A stretch of DNA of 64,000 nt from Chryseobacterium tagetis (GTDB lineage Bacteria; Bacteroidota; Bacteroidia; Flavobacteriales; Weeksellaceae), in assembly GCF_016735585.2 (NCBI RefSeq), contig NZ_JAERSE020000001.1, forward strand, positions 124,001 to 188,000, given 5' to 3'. A model generated the notes under the pieces. The model searched no databases. It was not told the DNA's origin and saw only the letters and a program-made list of their open reading frames with translations. The translations under genes were made by a program, and so were the position numbers. Of this stretch, positions 46,770 to 54,976 are shown in pieces (positions within the stretch are counted from its first letter, which is position 1; each line of letters begins with the position of its first letter).

Positions 46770-47609
46770 TTAAATCACCGTAGAAAAAGTCAGTTCACTC
46801 CATTTCTCAGCATCATCTGTAATCAATTGAATCTTATTGTTCAAATATTCATCAGTACCGCTTCCCAATAAGAAATGCACCGGCGGATTTTCCACTTCAC
46901 TGATCGCAATAATTGCTTCTGCACCTTTCTCAGGATCATTGGGCTGATTTCCATTAATTTCATCAAGGTGAGCCTGTTCAGAATTTCTTGCCGTTTCATA
47001 CTCAGGAATTGAATTTTCAGGAGTTCTTACCGATTCTTTAGATAAGAAATCGGTTCTGAAATATCCAGGATATACCACCGTTGCTTTCACTCCGAAGTCT
47101 TTAATTTCCTCTGCCAAAGCTTCCGTTAAACCGGCAACGGCAAATTTTGTGGAACAGTAAATTCCCAACCCCGGAAAATTTCCTGAATATCCTCCGATAG
47201 AAGAGATGTTGAAAATATGTCCTGATTTTTGCTGACGAAAATGAGGCATTGCATTTCTGATCACATTCAGTGTTCCGAAAACGTTGACATCAAAATTCGC
47301 TCTTGCCTCCTTGTCTGAAAGTTCTTCCAACGTTCCAAGCTGTCCGTAACCTGCATTGTTCACGACAACATCCAATTGTCCGAAATGTTCAATGGTTTTT
47401 GCGATGGCAGAGTGTACGTTTTCATTATCTGTTAAGCTTACTTCAAGCGGTAAAAATGTTTCCGAAGTTTCTCCGATTTCAGAAATAAGAGACTGTACAT
47501 TTCTGGTTGTCGCAACAACACGATAATTTTGTTCTAATAATTTTTTGATTAAGGCTAATCCAAGTCCTTTTGAAGCTCCTGTCACGAACCATACTTTTTT
47601 TGTTTCCAT
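46770..47609 (-). CDS. Short-chain dehydrogenase/reductase (SDR), first
   Basis: A 279-residue classical SDR. I start at ATG 47609 (METKKVWFVTGASKGLG); longer in-frame starts have no support. NAD(P)-binding motif TGASKGLGLALIKK, NNAGYG, and the active-site Ser with Y-x-x-x-K in ISSIGGYSGNFPGLGIYCSTKFAV. An arginine after the first strand (ATTRNVQ) suggests NADPH. The C-terminal 40 residues are typical of a subgroup of longer SDRs in which the substrate is unknown. It lies between the AraC-type regulator and the second SDR gene, all on one strand. Confidence 0.92.
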   Translation of the reverse strand: METKKVWFVTGASKGLGLALIKKLLEQNYRVVATTRNVQSLISEIGETSETFLPLEVSLTDNENVHSAIAKTIEHFGQLDVVVNNAGYGQLGTLEELSDKEARANFDVNVFGTLNVIRNAMPHFRQQKSGHIFNISSIGGYSGNFPGLGIYCSTKFAVAGLTEALAEEIKDFGVKATVVYPGYFRTDFLSKESVRTPENSIPEYETARNSEQAHLDEINGNQPNDPEKGAEAIIAISEVENPPVHFLLGSGTDEYLNNKIQLITDDAEKWSELTFSTVI

Positions 47610-47720
47610 TTTTAAATATTTTATTTGTTTTAAATGATGGTACAAAGGTGGGAAGATGGCGGATGAGAAAAGTAGCTCAATCAACGAATGATGTAACCGA
47701 ATCGTGAATGTGTATTTAAT

Positions 47721-47747
47721 AAAAAAGAGAAACCCGAAAGCTTCTCT
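47721..47747 (-). terminator. Terminator after the second SDR gene
   Basis: On the minus strand, stem GAGAA...TTCTC with CTTTCGGGT loop region and TTTTTT. Confidence 0.65.
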
Positions 47748-47767
47748 TCACACCGTTATTTAAAAAA

Positions 47768-48505
47768 TTACCAAGGACTAATTCCAATTTCGTCCTCAAT
47801 ATCGTTACTGTAATATTGCCCTGTTGGAGCATTATTATCCGTCAAAGTATGCTTGATGATGAATGAGGCGGCACTTTCCACAGAACCGGGACCGCTGTGT
47901 GCATTGAAATCTGTTGCCGTATAGCCGGGATCAATCACATTTACTTTGAAATCTAAATCTTTCAATTCGTAAGCAAGAACAATCGTGTACGCATTTAAAG
48001 CTGCTTTTGAAGTTCCGTAACCTGCCGTTTTAATATTATAATATTTCCATGCTGGATCGCTATGCAAGGTTAAAGAACCTAATCCTGAAGTAATATTACT
48101 GATTCTTGGACTGTCTGATTTTTTAAGCAAATCAAGAAAAGCCTGTGTGACACTGATGACTCCGAAGAAGTTCGTATCAAAAATGCCCTGAATTTCCTGA
48201 ATGGAAAAATCGGAAGCCTGTTGAGGCGTATTTCCTAAAATTCCGGCATTGTTGATCAGAATATCCAGCTTTCCCTGCTCGTTTTCCACAATATTTTTGG
48301 CTTTTAAAATAGATTCAGGATTGGTAACATCAATTTCGATGGCTTTGATATTTTGAAATCCCTGTTCGTTCAGTGTTTCAACCGCTTTTTCACCATTTTC
48401 AAGATTTCGGCTTCCTAAATAAACGAATAATCCTTTTACTGAAAGCTGTTTTGCTGTTTCAAGACCAATACTTCTGTTGGCTCCTGTAATTAATACTGTT
48501 TGCAT
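47768..48505 (-). CDS. Short-chain dehydrogenase/reductase (SDR), second
   Basis: A 245-residue classical SDR. Nucleotide-binding motif TGANRSIGLETAKQL, NNAGILG, catalytic S in ISNITSGLGSLTLHSD, and Y-x-x-x-K in AGYGTSKAAL. It resembles the carbonyl-reductase-like SDRs (IEIDVTNPESI; VIDPGYTATDFNAHSG). The substrate is unknown. Upstream is a palindrome (48558-48573) that also occurs before the nearby Crp/Fnr gene, so this SDR is the best candidate target of that regulator. Confidence 0.92.
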   Translation of the reverse strand: MQTVLITGANRSIGLETAKQLSVKGLFVYLGSRNLENGEKAVETLNEQGFQNIKAIEIDVTNPESILKAKNIVENEQGKLDILINNAGILGNTPQQASDFSIQEIQGIFDTNFFGVISVTQAFLDLLKKSDSPRISNITSGLGSLTLHSDPAWKYYNIKTAGYGTSKAALNAYTIVLAYELKDLDFKVNVIDPGYTATDFNAHSGPGSVESAASFIIKHTLTDNNAPTGQYYSNDIEDEIGISPW

Positions 48506-48529
48506 TTTTTTGTTTTTAATTGATGATGT

Positions 48530-48573
48530 AAAATTCCGTCAATTAAATAAGATGACATTTGCCATTTGGCAAA
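48530..48573 (-). promoter_or_regulatory. Predicted Crp/Fnr-type operator and promoter of the second SDR gene
   Basis: TTTGCCATTTGGCAAA (48558-48573) is a perfect palindrome with 6-bp arms. A weak -7 box (GAATTTT, ending 48530 on the minus strand) lies 35-36 bases from its centre. It differs by one base from the site at 49377-49392. Confidence 0.6.
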
Positions 48574-48625
48574 AAAGGACTTGAAAATTAAAAGTTTAAA
48601 TAAAATGAGAATTTAATTATGCGGC

Positions 48626-48763
48626 TATATAGGATTTTACACCATTGTCATTCTGACGCAGGAAGAATCTCATGATAGCTTAGATTCTTCATTTCACTTC
48701 GTTACATTCAGAATGACAGCGTCATAATAATTAAGATAGCAGATTAATGAAAAACTTTATATA
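48626..48763. mobile_element. MITE-like element, copy B
   Basis: 138 bp, the same length as copy A at 36613-36750, with the same inner sequence (GTCATTCTGACG to CAGAATGACAG) and more degraded terminal repeats (TATATAGGATTTTACA / TGAAAAACTTTATATA). ATTACC follows the right end as in copy A. Sits between the second SDR gene and the Crp/Fnr gene, 10 bp after the latter's stop. Confidence 0.78.
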
Positions 48764-48773
48764 ATTACCTTAA

Positions 48774-49343
48774 TTATTTTATATTCTTTCTTATTCTACT
48801 TAAAGAAGATTGGGTAACTCCCAAATACGAAGCTACATAAGAAAGTGGAATTCTGTTGACAGCAGTAGGATAGATCTCCAGGAATTTCAGATAACGGGTT
48901 GTTGCATCTTCTGAAACAAGCGGACTTCTTCTTTCTACTTTTTGAATCAATGCTCTTGAAATAATTTTGTGAACGATTGCATCAAAACCTACAATCGTCT
49001 GTAAAAGTTCCAGCCAGTCTTTTCTTTGAAATACAATCATTTTACAATCTGTCACTGCCTGAACATAAGCACTCGAACAAATCTGATTGTCAAAGCTTTC
49101 AAGATCAACAACCAGATTATTTTCTTCGATAAAATATTTTGTAATTTCTTCACTTTTATTGTTGTAATAACAAACGCGAAGAATCCCGTCAATAACAAAT
49201 CCTACCTGCTTGGCGATTTTTCCGGCTTCAGAAAAGTATTCCTCTTTAGAAAGATCCAGTTCTATAGCTTTACTTGCAATGAAATCCATTTGCTGCTGAT
49301 TCAGGTTTCCGAATCTTAAGATAAAATCAAATAATTCTTTCAT
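48774..49343 (-). CDS. Crp/Fnr-family transcriptional regulator, second
   Basis: A 189-residue regulator with an N-terminal cyclic-nucleotide-binding-like domain (IAKQVGFVIDGILRVCYYNNKSEEITKYF; NLVVDLESFDNQICSSAYVQAVTDC) and a helix-turn-helix near the C-terminus (IPLSYVASYLGVTQSSLSRIRKN). This short form, with a degenerate ligand domain, is common in Bacteroidota. It is likely to act on the palindrome TTTGYCATTTGGCAAA found before itself and before the SDR gene at 47768-48505. The ligand is unknown. Translation stop is 10 bp from the MITE-like element. Confidence 0.9.
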   Translation of the reverse strand: MKELFDFILRFGNLNQQQMDFIASKAIELDLSKEEYFSEAGKIAKQVGFVIDGILRVCYYNNKSEEITKYFIEENNLVVDLESFDNQICSSAYVQAVTDCKMIVFQRKDWLELLQTIVGFDAIVHKIISRALIQKVERRSPLVSEDATTRYLKFLEIYPTAVNRIPLSYVASYLGVTQSSLSRIRKNIK

Positions 49344-49348
49344 AAATG

Positions 49349-49392
49349 CAATTTAAGTAAAGAAAATTGTACTGCATTTGTCATTTGGCAAA
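49349..49392 (-). promoter_or_regulatory. Predicted operator and promoter of the second Crp/Fnr gene
   Basis: TTTGTCATTTGGCAAA (49377-49392) with a -7-like box TAAATTG (49349-49355, minus strand) 35-36 bases from its centre. Same spacing as before the SDR gene; fits self-activation. Confidence 0.6.
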
Positions 49393-49419
49393 AAAAAGAG
49401 AAACCCGAAAGTTTCTCTG
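49391..49419 (-). terminator. Terminator after the DUF2314 gene
   Basis: On the minus strand, stem GAGAAAC/GTTTCTC with TTTCGG loop and a T run. It abuts the Crp/Fnr operator. Confidence 0.8.
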
Positions 49420-49424
49420 TATCA

Positions 49425-50243
49425 TTAATTTTCCAAAACAGGAATCAAATGTTCCCAATTCAGCTGTTTTGCGAAATCCAGGGCTGTTTTTCCTTTAGTG
49501 GTTTTTAAATTTTTATCACCTCCCGAGCTTAAGATTATTTCTATAGAACTTAAATTTCCTGCAATGGTTTCTCTGTGGATAAGAGATAATCCGTTGTCAT
49601 CCAGATTGATCAGTTCATCAGGATAATTTTGTAAGAATTCCACAAATTTTTCCTTCATATTTTTGCTCATAGGATGCTCAATGAAGTTTTCCGGTTTTTC
49701 TTTTTGTTCGTGAACAATTTCAATATCGTTATAATCTCCGAAATCCAGTTGCCAAGCATTGTCATGATCTTTTCGTTCTGCCGGAGACATATCAGAACGC
49801 ATTTTCTGAATGGTAAATCCGCCATAAACTTTAGGAAGAGGTTCTTCTGAAGAAGAGAATAACTTTGAAAGCCCTTTTGGTTTCTTCACATTGGGAGTAA
49901 TAGCAAAAAGCCAGTCGCTGATTTCATGTAAAGGGACTTCAACAAAATCTCCAACTTCTATATTTGTAAGCTCATTGGGTTCATTGATGAGGTAGCCTTT
50001 AACGTTGTCGCCATCGAAATCAATTTCATTGATCCACATCTGTTCAACAATAGGATTTTCAGAAGTAGGATCTTCCTGAGAAAAAGCAACTTTTACACAT
50101 GAGACATTCAATCCGGGAATAATTCGTCTGTATTCCCATGACTGTTCCCTCCAGAAATATTTGAAAGTTTCCTGAGCTTTTTTGTATGCCTCAATCATTT
50201 TAGGATCTGCACCGTCGGCAAAAAATATTGGATTTTGTTCCAT
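49425..50243 (-). CDS. DUF2314 protein with C-terminal ankyrin-like repeats
   Basis: A 272-residue cytoplasmic protein. Residues 15-110 match DUF2314 (MIEAYKKAQETFKYFWREQSW, VKVAFS, EQMWINEIDFDGDNVKGYLI, GDFVEVPLHEISDWLF). The last 60 residues look like ankyrin repeats (LDDNGLSLIHRETIAGNLSS; GGDKNLKTTKGKTALDFAKQ). DUF2314 proteins often occur with toxin-immunity genes, but their function is not known. Its neighbour on the same strand is an SMI1/KNR4-like protein, which fits an orphan immunity gene group. No toxin gene is seen here. Confidence 0.8.
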   Translation of the reverse strand: MEQNPIFFADGADPKMIEAYKKAQETFKYFWREQSWEYRRIIPGLNVSCVKVAFSQEDPTSENPIVEQMWINEIDFDGDNVKGYLINEPNELTNIEVGDFVEVPLHEISDWLFAITPNVKKPKGLSKLFSSSEEPLPKVYGGFTIQKMRSDMSPAERKDHDNAWQLDFGDYNDIEIVHEQKEKPENFIEHPMSKNMKEKFVEFLQNYPDELINLDDNGLSLIHRETIAGNLSSIEIILSSGGDKNLKTTKGKTALDFAKQLNWEHLIPVLEN

Positions 50244-50408
50244 TGTATTTAAATATTTTGTGAATTGGTTTTAGAATTTTTTTAGCTGAAAAGTTCGATG
50301 AATAAACTGATGCTAATTTTTTTGGTTTGACTAAAGTACGAAAATATTTAAACAAGGGTTTAAATATTAGATGAAATTTAGCTGTTCGTAGGTCAACTTT
50401 TAGCAATA

Positions 50409-50867
50409 TTAAAACATAGAATATCCATCAAAGTGATTTTTGATTCGGCTCTCAAGTAAAGTCTTTAGTGTACCACCTGTTCTTTGATAATAATTTTCTT
50501 CAGTTGGATCATTGATCATCTGATTTAACGAAGGATTTTCACCTTCATCTAGGAAAATAAAAACAGGAAGACCATGTGAAGCAAGGCATATAAAAAATAA
50601 AGGTCTGGAAATGATAAGATCATGAACGTCTGAAAGTTCTTTGTGCTCTTCTTGCTGCAATTCGATTTGGCTGTCGTAAATACCGTAATCTAAGGCATAA
50701 CAAAAATTCCCTGCCAATAACAGAAGTTCTTTCAGTACTTTTGGAAAAGTTCTTTCTTCGTTACAGAAATGTTCTAACAATAATATTTCGTCTTCAGAAA
50801 TCCCTCTGTTTTTCCAGCCGTCAAGTTCCGGGTATTTTAAAAGTATATCTAAATATTTTATTTCCAT
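50409..50867 (-). CDS. SMI1/KNR4 (SUKH)-like family protein
   Basis: A 152-residue cytoplasmic protein. The pattern EDEILLLEHFCNEERTFPKVLKELLLLAGN near residue 25-53, then a short strand region and LPVFIFLDEGENPSL, fits the SUKH superfamily, whose bacterial members are often immunity proteins for polymorphic toxins. The match is by overall pattern only. No toxin gene is adjacent; it could be an orphan immunity protein. Gaps to its neighbours (165 and 104 bp) leave operon structure open. Confidence 0.65.
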   Translation of the reverse strand: MEIKYLDILLKYPELDGWKNRGISEDEILLLEHFCNEERTFPKVLKELLLLAGNFCYALDYGIYDSQIELQQEEHKELSDVHDLIISRPLFFICLASHGLPVFIFLDEGENPSLNQMINDPTEENYYQRTGGTLKTLLESRIKNHFDGYSMF

Positions 50868-50971
50868 GATAATATATTCTTACTTGTTTTTTTTCATAAA
50901 CTGAATCTCTGAATACTTTTTGATTCAGATTTCTTAAACATAAGATCATGTATATCAGAAGTTTTCATGAC

Positions 50972-51400
50972 TTAAACATCCTTTATAAAATCCTCATACT
51001 CATAATAAAATCGTTCAAAACCGTCCATTTTCTCAACGAAAAATTCAAAAGTCTCCTGCCATGTATTTTTATTGAAAATAGAAACGCCGTGTTTTTCAAT
51101 CCAGATTCTGCTGATGACTTTTCCGCTTTCTAGCGTATAAAATTCTTCTTTAGTAAAATCTCCGACAAAATCTTTCAGAATATCTTCCAGCGACCATATT
51201 TTATTATAATATGCGTCTCGGAAAACTTCATCTTTCATTTCGATATCCAGGGAAACTTCCGCTTTTTTATTATCTGCATAAAATTTGAATGACATATCCT
51301 TAATTTTGGTGTCATACAAAATCCATTTTCTGGGGAAAGACTTTCCGAAAGCCGTCCAAAACTCTTTTTTTAATTGTTGTGCCTCTTGTTTACTGAACAT
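50972..51400 (-). CDS. DUF4268-family protein
   Basis: A 142-residue cytoplasmic protein with the DUF4268 pattern: MFSKQEAQQLKKEFWTAFGK, SFPRKWILYDTKIKDMSFKF, YADNKKAEVSLDIEMKD and the middle ISRIWIEKHGVSIFN. The domain is related to nuclease-fold-like proteins found in restriction and defence settings, and stand-alone copies are common in Chryseobacterium. No partner gene is present, so no function is assigned. Confidence 0.75.
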   Translation of the reverse strand: MFSKQEAQQLKKEFWTAFGKSFPRKWILYDTKIKDMSFKFYADNKKAEVSLDIEMKDEVFRDAYYNKIWSLEDILKDFVGDFTKEEFYTLESGKVISRIWIEKHGVSIFNKNTWQETFEFFVEKMDGFERFYYEYEDFIKDV

Positions 51401-51492
51401 AGAACAAACTTAATGATTAATAGATAAAATTGCAAAAAATGAAGGACTGTAAAGTTGTTTTTACAGTTTTAGAGTTCATGAAATAGACTGTT

Positions 51493-51523
51493 TTGCAGAA
51501 ATTAAACAATTTTCTTATTTTTG
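51493..51523 (+). promoter_or_regulatory. Predicted promoter of the Rrf2 regulator gene
   Basis: -33 TTG (51493-51495), spacer 20, -7 TATTTTTG (51516-51523). Transcription should start near 51527-51530, on the ATG itself, so the mRNA may be leaderless. Confidence 0.65.
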
Positions 51524-51528
51524 CTATA

Positions 51529-51936
51529 ATGTTGTCAAAAAAATCTCAATATGCTTTTAAGGCGCTTGCATACCTTGTAGAAAAAAGGAATGATGGCCCT
51601 GTACTTATTTCTGAAATTGCAGAACATAAGAAAATTCCCCTGAAGTTTTTAGAAAATATTTTACTGGAATTGAAAAAGGCAGACATTCTTGACAGTAAAA
51701 AGGGAAAAGGAGGAGGATATTTTTTAAAGGAAAATCCTGAAAACGTAAAACTGGCAAAAATCATTCGTCTGGTCAACGGGCCGATTGCCATGTTACCTTG
51801 CGTAAGTCTGAATTTTTATGAAAAATGTGAAGATTGTAATGAAGATCACTGCGGTCTGCATGATGTTTTAATAGAAGTTCGGGATGTTTCTCTACGTATT
51901 TTGGAAAGTAAAACTCTAATGGATTTGATCGACTGA
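51529..51936 (+). CDS. Rrf2-family transcriptional regulator
   Basis: A 135-residue winged-helix regulator. I start at ATG 51529 (MLSKKSQYAFKALAYLVEKR), which matches the family N-terminus and sits right after a consensus promoter; an upstream frame extension is not coding. The HTH is LISEIAEHKKIPLKFLENIL, followed by the wing KGKGGGYFLKENPENVKLAKI. A cysteine-rich loop (PCVSLNFYEKCEDCNEDHCG) resembles the Fe-S binding loop of some Rrf2 proteins, so it may sense iron-sulfur or sulfur status. The next genes are the sulfate-assimilation operon, whose promoter carries a dyad; this protein is its likely regulator, like CymR. Confidence 0.9.
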   Translation: MLSKKSQYAFKALAYLVEKRNDGPVLISEIAEHKKIPLKFLENILLELKKADILDSKKGKGGGYFLKENPENVKLAKIIRLVNGPIAMLPCVSLNFYEKCEDCNEDHCGLHDVLIEVRDVSLRILESKTLMDLID

Positions 51937-51959
51937 TCTAAATCCTTTTTTTTTAATAA

Positions 51960-52003
51960 TTAGTCTACTTATTTGGTAGGATAATTATTTTATCTGATAT
52001 TTG
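51960..52003 (+). promoter_or_regulatory. Predicted promoter and Rrf2-type operator of the cys operon
   Basis: A 25-bp dyad (51960-51984; TTAGTCTAC and GTAGGATAA, 7 of 9 arm positions symmetric) overlaps the -33 TTG (51973-51975). The -7 box GATATTTG is at 51996-52003, spacer 20. This layout suits repression by the adjacent Rrf2 protein. Confidence 0.6.
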
Positions 52004-52004
52004 C

Positions 52005-52718
52005 ATGACTTCAAATGAACAAAATATGATTTCAAAAGAAGATGCAGATACTCTGAAACAACTTTCAGCAGAAGAAGGATTGAAATTTATCTCAACAAAA
52101 TTCTCGGAAGGAATTGTTTTCTCTACCTCACTTGGACAGGAAGACCAGGTGATCACCGATATAATATTTAAGAATCAGTTACCGATTAAAGTGTTCACGC
52201 TGGATACAGGAAGGCTTTTCTATGAGCATTACGAATTACTTTCACAGAACAATTCAAGGTATAAAATAAAAACGGAAGTTTATTTTCCGGAAAGTTCCGA
52301 TGTTGAAAAATACGTGAATGAAAAAGGAATAAATGCTTTCTATCATTCCATTGAAAACAGAAAAGAATGTTGTTTCATAAGAAAAGTAAAACCTCTAAAC
52401 CGGGCATTGGAAAACGCAACTGTCTGGATTACAGGTTTACGTTCTGAACAATCGGAAAACCGTGAAAATATGCCGATCATCGAATGGGATGATGAACGAA
52501 AATTATTCAAATACAATCCGCTGATTCACTGGGATTATCAGGAAGTGCTTGAATATCTGAAAGAAAATAAAGTTCAGGAACTGTCTTTGCATAAAAAAGG
52601 TTTCATCAGCGTGGGTTGTCAACCTTGTACGAGAGCTATTGAACCGGGAGAAAATCCTCGTGCCGGTCGTTGGTGGTGGGAAAGCTCTCATAAGGAATGC
52701 GGTCTGCATACCCATTAA
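52005..52718 (+). CDS. cysH: Phosphoadenylyl/adenylyl-sulfate reductase
   Basis: A 237-residue reductase that turns activated sulfate into sulfite. The nucleotide-sulfate binding regions are FSTSLGQEDQVITDII and FTLDTGRLFYEHYELL; ITGLRSEQSENR and the catalytic cysteine in the end motif KECGLH are present. Paired cysteines RKECCFIRK and the pair C-x-x-C in GCQPCTR form a 4Fe-4S site, marking the APS reductase type rather than the cluster-free PAPS type. The start ATG 52005 would give an almost leaderless mRNA from the predicted promoter; MISKEDADTL at 52026 is an alternative. Confidence 0.93.
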   Translation: MTSNEQNMISKEDADTLKQLSAEEGLKFISTKFSEGIVFSTSLGQEDQVITDIIFKNQLPIKVFTLDTGRLFYEHYELLSQNNSRYKIKTEVYFPESSDVEKYVNEKGINAFYHSIENRKECCFIRKVKPLNRALENATVWITGLRSEQSENRENMPIIEWDDERKLFKYNPLIHWDYQEVLEYLKENKVQELSLHKKGFISVGCQPCTRAIEPGENPRAGRWWWESSHKECGLHTH

Positions 52719-52739
52719 TTCAAAATTTTAAAAGTAAAC

Positions 52740-53648
52740 ATGAGTACACATACATTAGATTATCTGGAGCAGCTGGAAGCTGAGAGTATTTATATTATGC
52801 GAGAAGTAGCTGCACAGTTTGAAAAGCCGGCTTTACTGTTCAGCGGAGGGAAAGATTCCATTACATTGGTTCATTTGGCAAAAAAAGCTTTTGCTCCGAT
52901 GAAAATTCCATTTCCGTTGGTACATATCGATACGGGGCATAATTTTCCTGAAGCGCTGCAATTCAGAGATTATCTGGCAGAAAATCTGGGTGCTGAATTG
53001 GTTGTAAGACAGGTTGAAGATACGATTAAAGCTAAAAATCTAACTGAGCCTAAAGGGAAATTTGCTTCCAGAAACTGGCTGCAAACCCATACTTTATTAG
53101 ATACAATTGAAGAATTTCAGTTTGATGCGTGTATTGGCGGGGCAAGAAGAGATGAGGAGAAAGCCAGAGCTAAAGAACGTTTCTTCTCGGTTCGTGATGA
53201 GTTCGGACAATGGGATCCAAAGCTACAGCGTCCGGAATTGTGGAATATCTACAACGGAAGGATCAATAAAGGAGAAAATGTAAGGGTTTTCCCGATCTCC
53301 AACTGGACGGAACTTGATGTATGGAACTATATTCGAAAAGAAAATATTCAGCTTCCTTCTATTTATTTTGCTCATGATCGTGAAGTAATTGAATATGAAG
53401 GTCAGCTGATTGCCGCTTCCGATTTTATTCAGATTGATGAAAATGATGAGGTAATCACTAAAAAAGTACGCTACAGAACTGTCGGAGATATGACCTGCAC
53501 AGCGGCGGTTGAAAGTGATGCTGAAACTTTAGATAGTGTCATCAATGAAATTACAGCCTCTAAAATTTCCGAACGCGGTGAGACAAGAATTGATGATAAA
53601 GTGACTGAGGCAGCGATGGAAGACCGAAAAAAAGGAGGATATTTTTAA
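52740..53648 (+). CDS. cysD: Sulfate adenylyltransferase subunit 2
   Basis: A 302-residue ATP sulfurylase small subunit. The PP-loop is ALLFSGGKDSITLVHLAKKA (about residue 30-49); other family blocks are GGARRDEEKARAKERFFSVR, FPISNWTELDVWNYI and the end KVRYRTVGDMTCTAAVESDA. It forms the sulfurylase complex with CysN, which lies 62 bp downstream in the same operon. Confidence 0.96.
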   Translation: MSTHTLDYLEQLEAESIYIMREVAAQFEKPALLFSGGKDSITLVHLAKKAFAPMKIPFPLVHIDTGHNFPEALQFRDYLAENLGAELVVRQVEDTIKAKNLTEPKGKFASRNWLQTHTLLDTIEEFQFDACIGGARRDEEKARAKERFFSVRDEFGQWDPKLQRPELWNIYNGRINKGENVRVFPISNWTELDVWNYIRKENIQLPSIYFAHDREVIEYEGQLIAASDFIQIDENDEVITKKVRYRTVGDMTCTAAVESDAETLDSVINEITASKISERGETRIDDKVTEAAMEDRKKGGYF

Positions 53649-53652
53649 TATA

Positions 53653-53697
53653 AATGATAAGCGATAATTGATCAATGATGATTCATCAGTTATCATT
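53653..53697. repeat. Stem-loop between cysD and cysN
   Basis: AATGATAA and TTATCATT are perfect 8-bp ends around TTGATCAA and related pieces. It lies in the 62-bp gap, before the cysN start I chose, and may be an mRNA hairpin. Confidence 0.5.
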
Positions 53698-53710
53698 AAT
53701 AAATAAACTT

Positions 53711-54952
53711 ATGGATATACTAAGATTTATAACAGCCGGAAGTGTAGATGACGGGAAAAGTACCCTTATCGGGAGACTTTTATATGACAGTAAGAATATT
53801 TTGATTGATCAGCTTGAGGCCTTAGAAAAGCAATCAAAAAATAAAAATGAAAACGGGATAGATCTGGCGATTCTTACCGACGGATTACGAGCAGAAAGAG
53901 AACAGGGGATTACCATAGATGTTGCTTACAGGTATTTTTCGACTCCTAAAAGGAAATTCATTATTGCAGATGCTCCGGGACATATTCAGTATACCCGAAA
54001 TATGATTACGGGGGCTTCCAATTCTCATCTGATTGTCATTTTAATTGATGCAAGACAGGGCGTTATCGAGCAGACGAGAAGACATTCCATCATCGCTTCT
54101 TTATTAAAAATGAAAAATGTAGTGGTGGCTATCAATAAAATGGATTTAGTGGATTATGCTGAAGATGTTTTTAATGATATAAAAGCTCAATATCAGTTGG
54201 TTGCACAGAAATTAGGATTGGAAAATGTGCAGTATTTCCCTATTTCAGCATTTTATGGTGATAATATTGTTGATAAATCTGAAAAAACTCCTTGGTATAC
54301 AGGTTCTGCATTACTTGATTTTCTTGAAACAGTAGAGGTAAAAACGTCTAAAAATATTGATGACAGCAGATTTCAGGTACAATATGTAATTCGTCCTCAG
54401 ACTGAGGAGCTCCACGATTACAGAGGATATTCCGGAGAAGTGATTTCCGGAACATATAAAAAGGGAGATAAAATAAAGGTTCTTCCGCAAAATATCGAAA
54501 CGGTGATCTCAAAAATTGAAACGGGAGGAAAGGAAGTAGATGCTGTATATACCAATCAACCAGCCGTTTTACATATTGAAGATGATATTGACATCAGCAG
54601 AGGAGATTTTTTAGTAAAAACTGACGGTCTTCCGAAAGTGGAAAATGAACTGGAAGCTATTATCTGCTGGCTTGATAAAAAAGAGCTGAATGAAGGTAAC
54701 AAATATTTCATTCAGCATAAAAGTAAATTGCTGAAAGCGATTGTAAAAGAAATTGAATATAAAATTGATGTGAATACACTCGAAAACACATCTATTTATT
54801 CAGGAATTAAACTTAATGAAGTCGTTAAAGTAAAGCTGAAAACGTCCTCTCCATTGGTTTTCGATAGTTTTAGTGAAAATAATAATACAGGAAGCGCCAT
54901 TCTGATTGACGAAACGAGTAATTCTACCGTAGGTGCTGTAATGATTTTGTAA
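53711..54952 (+). CDS. cysN: Sulfate adenylyltransferase subunit 1 (GTPase)
   Basis: A 413-residue GTPase subunit of ATP sulfurylase. I start at ATG 53711 (MDILRFITAGSVDDGKSTLI) because the P-loop begins at residue 10 as in homologues; twelve upstream in-frame codons lie in a hairpin. GTPase motifs: GSVDDGKST, IADAPGH (G3), AINKMD (G4), then the EF-Tu-like beta domains. It ends without the CysC APS-kinase domain, so no PAPS is made by this protein, which agrees with the APS-reductase type of the cysH gene. Confidence 0.95.
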   Translation: MDILRFITAGSVDDGKSTLIGRLLYDSKNILIDQLEALEKQSKNKNENGIDLAILTDGLRAEREQGITIDVAYRYFSTPKRKFIIADAPGHIQYTRNMITGASNSHLIVILIDARQGVIEQTRRHSIIASLLKMKNVVVAINKMDLVDYAEDVFNDIKAQYQLVAQKLGLENVQYFPISAFYGDNIVDKSEKTPWYTGSALLDFLETVEVKTSKNIDDSRFQVQYVIRPQTEELHDYRGYSGEVISGTYKKGDKIKVLPQNIETVISKIETGGKEVDAVYTNQPAVLHIEDDIDISRGDFLVKTDGLPKVENELEAIICWLDKKELNEGNKYFIQHKSKLLKAIVKEIEYKIDVNTLENTSIYSGIKLNEVVKVKLKTSSPLVFDSFSENNNTGSAILIDETSNSTVGAVMIL

Positions 54953-54976
54953 TAAATTTGATAAACACAGACACAA

